Part shown: in pieces, positions 5,502 to 6,171 of the stretch
How positions within the stretch are numbered: position 1 is the stretch's first letter
Layout: the number at the start of each line of letters is the position of its first letter
NCBI RefSeq assembly: GCF_938028185.1
Contig: NZ_CALJAH010000473.1
Coordinates: 1 to 6,171 of the forward strand
Length of the DNA stretch: 6,171 bases
DNA from: an uncultured Cardiobacterium sp.
GTDB taxonomy: Bacteria > Pseudomonadota > Gammaproteobacteria > Cardiobacteriales > Cardiobacteriaceae
Reading direction: 5' to 3'
Made by a program: the position numbers and the translations under genes
Notes under the pieces: model-generated
The model's input: the letters and a program-made list of their open reading frames with translations, nothing else
What the model was told of the DNA's origin: nothing
Databases searched by the model: none

Positions 5502-6137
5502 TTATTTACGCAGCAGGGCGGGCAGGAGTTGCGAGATTTTGAGCATATCGCTGATAAAGACGGCTTCCAGGATCAGCAATAACAGCGGCAGGAAATAAGG
5601 CAGCAGACTTTGCAGCACCAGGCGGATGTGCCGGTACAGCCGAACCAGCCCGGTGATGGGGTAGTCCCGCTTCATCTCCAGGGTGGCGGCGAGGTAGTCG
5701 ATGCGTTTGTGGTTTTCGGTATCGGCAAGGAGGCGGGAATATTCTTTGTGCAGGCGGGCCAGTATCGCCTCGTGGTCGTCGTCCTGTTGGCGTGGGCTGT
5801 CAAGTTCGCGGTTTAGCGCTTTCAGGTGGTCGGCGCACTGGCCGAGCTTGTCTGCCCGCGCCTCGTATTGGGCGGTGCCGATGACCACGGAATAGACGAG
5901 CACGGCCACAGCGAGAAAGGTGGACATCATGTTGAGTACGGTGGGCGGGAAGGCCAGCTCAACATTGGTGTTTTGCATCAGCGGGATGAAAATCAGGCCG
6001 AGCGAGAGCAGGGTGGTACTGAAAAAGGCAAACCTGCCCTGGCGACGCAGGCGTTCGGCAGCATTGAAACGGCATTTGGCGGTGACGCGCACGCTGAGCT
6101 GGAATTTGTATAGCCGTCCACCGAAAGTTTCAGACAA
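5502..6137 (-). CDS. SLATT-like (SLATT_5-type) membrane protein; start uncertain
   Basis: The visible frame gives 211 residues from a TTG at 6135-6137. The pattern KCRFNAAERLRRQG (21-34), then TM1 (about 36-54), TM2 (about 66-88), TAQYEARAD (88-96), a helical region and LADTENHKRIDYL (137-149) resembles the SLATT fold. SLATT proteins are two-TM domains predicted to form pores as effectors in nucleotide-signalled conflict systems. A strongly hydrophobic segment near the C-terminus (about 172-198) could be a third TM. The first nine or so residues (SETFGGRLY) are encoded by a Correia-like repeat, and the frame stays open to the window edge. The true start is therefore uncertain: the TTG, the GTG at 6090-6092 (residue 16, no ribosome site), or further upstream. 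It precedes the DUF2459-like gene by 13 bp. The family call rests on motif memory and is moderately sure. Confidence 0.7.
   Translation of the reverse strand: MSETFGGRLYKFQLSVRVTAKCRFNAAERLRRQGRFAFFSTTLLSLGLIFIPLMQNTNVELAFPPTVLNMMSTFLAVAVLVYSVVIGTAQYEARADKLGQCADHLKALNRELDSPRQQDDDHEAILARLHKEYSRLLADTENHKRIDYLAATLEMKRDYPITGLVRLYRHIRLVLQSLLPYFLPLLLLILEAVFISDMLKISQLLPALLRK
6107..6137 (-). promoter_or_regulatory. Candidate promoter in the second Correia-like copy
   Basis: The same minus-strand hexamers as at the first copy recur: TTGTCT (6132-6137) and TATACA (6107-6112), again 19 bases apart. The two bases outside the element that complete TATACA are the same at both sites. Transcription would start near 6100, leaving only a few bases before the GTG at 6090-6092. 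If this promoter is used, the TTG at 6135-6137 cannot be the start. Confidence 0.25.
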
Positions 6138-6171
6138 GGCGCGTCGCCGAAGACAGTACGCTTTTGTACGG
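6109..6171. repeat. Second Correia-like repeat copy, cut by the window edge
   Basis: It starts TATAGCC at 6109 and runs to the last base. It aligns without gaps to 961-1023, with six differences in 63 bases. Its interior (ACAAGGCGCGTCGCCGAAGA, then CAGTACG and TTGTACGG) is even closer than the first copy to the neisserial Correia repeat as I remember it. The far inverted repeat lies outside the window. It overlaps the 5' end of the SLATT-like gene. Confidence 0.85.

Overview
The window is GC-rich and densely coded, and looks like chromosomal DNA of a proteobacterium. The mix of a Do-type protease, an OmpR-type two-component system, a factor-H-binding-protein-like surface lipoprotein and Correia-like palindromic repeats suggests a mucosal commensal or pathogen. 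I lean towards a Cardiobacterium-like gammaproteobacterium, with Neisseriaceae as the alternative. I saw no canonical neisserial DNA uptake sequence (GCCGTCTGAA). The taxonomic call is inference only.

Layout, left to right. Bases 1-93 read as the possible 3' end of an unrecognised + strand gene, followed by a hairpin terminator (93-130) that can work in both directions. A minus-strand lipoprotein gene (141-941) encodes a Cys-acylated, poly-Gly protein whose body resembles meningococcal factor H binding protein. Just upstream of it lies a complete 107-bp element (961-1067) with perfect 19-bp terminal inverted repeats and a sequence much like the neisserial Correia repeat. Next come a minus-strand histidine kinase (1096-2604) and its OmpR/PhoB-type response regulator (2582-3271), which overlap by 23 bp. 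A 97-bp divergent intergenic region separates the regulator from a + strand DegP/MucD-type periplasmic serine protease with two PDZ domains (3369-4748), which ends at a strong terminator (4773-4824). Converging on it is a minus-strand pair 13 bp apart: a three-segment membrane protein with a SLATT-like domain (5502 to about 6137) and a DUF2459/TIGR02117-like membrane-anchored protein (4823-5488). A second Correia-like copy, cut by the window edge, begins at 6109 and overlaps the 5' end of the SLATT gene.

How the genes may work together. The regulator-kinase pair beside a divergent HtrA-family protease recalls CssRS-HtrA and CiaRH-HtrA, so an envelope-stress circuit is a reasonable model. The lipoprotein lies downstream of the kinase in the same direction and might be co-transcribed or driven from the repeat. 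The SLATT protein belongs to a class predicted to form membrane pores in nucleotide-signalled conflict systems, but no nucleotide-generating partner is visible here. The most unusual feature is the pair of Correia-like elements: both have the same orientation relative to the minus-strand gene they precede, both are open in one reading frame, and one appears to supply the start region of the SLATT gene.
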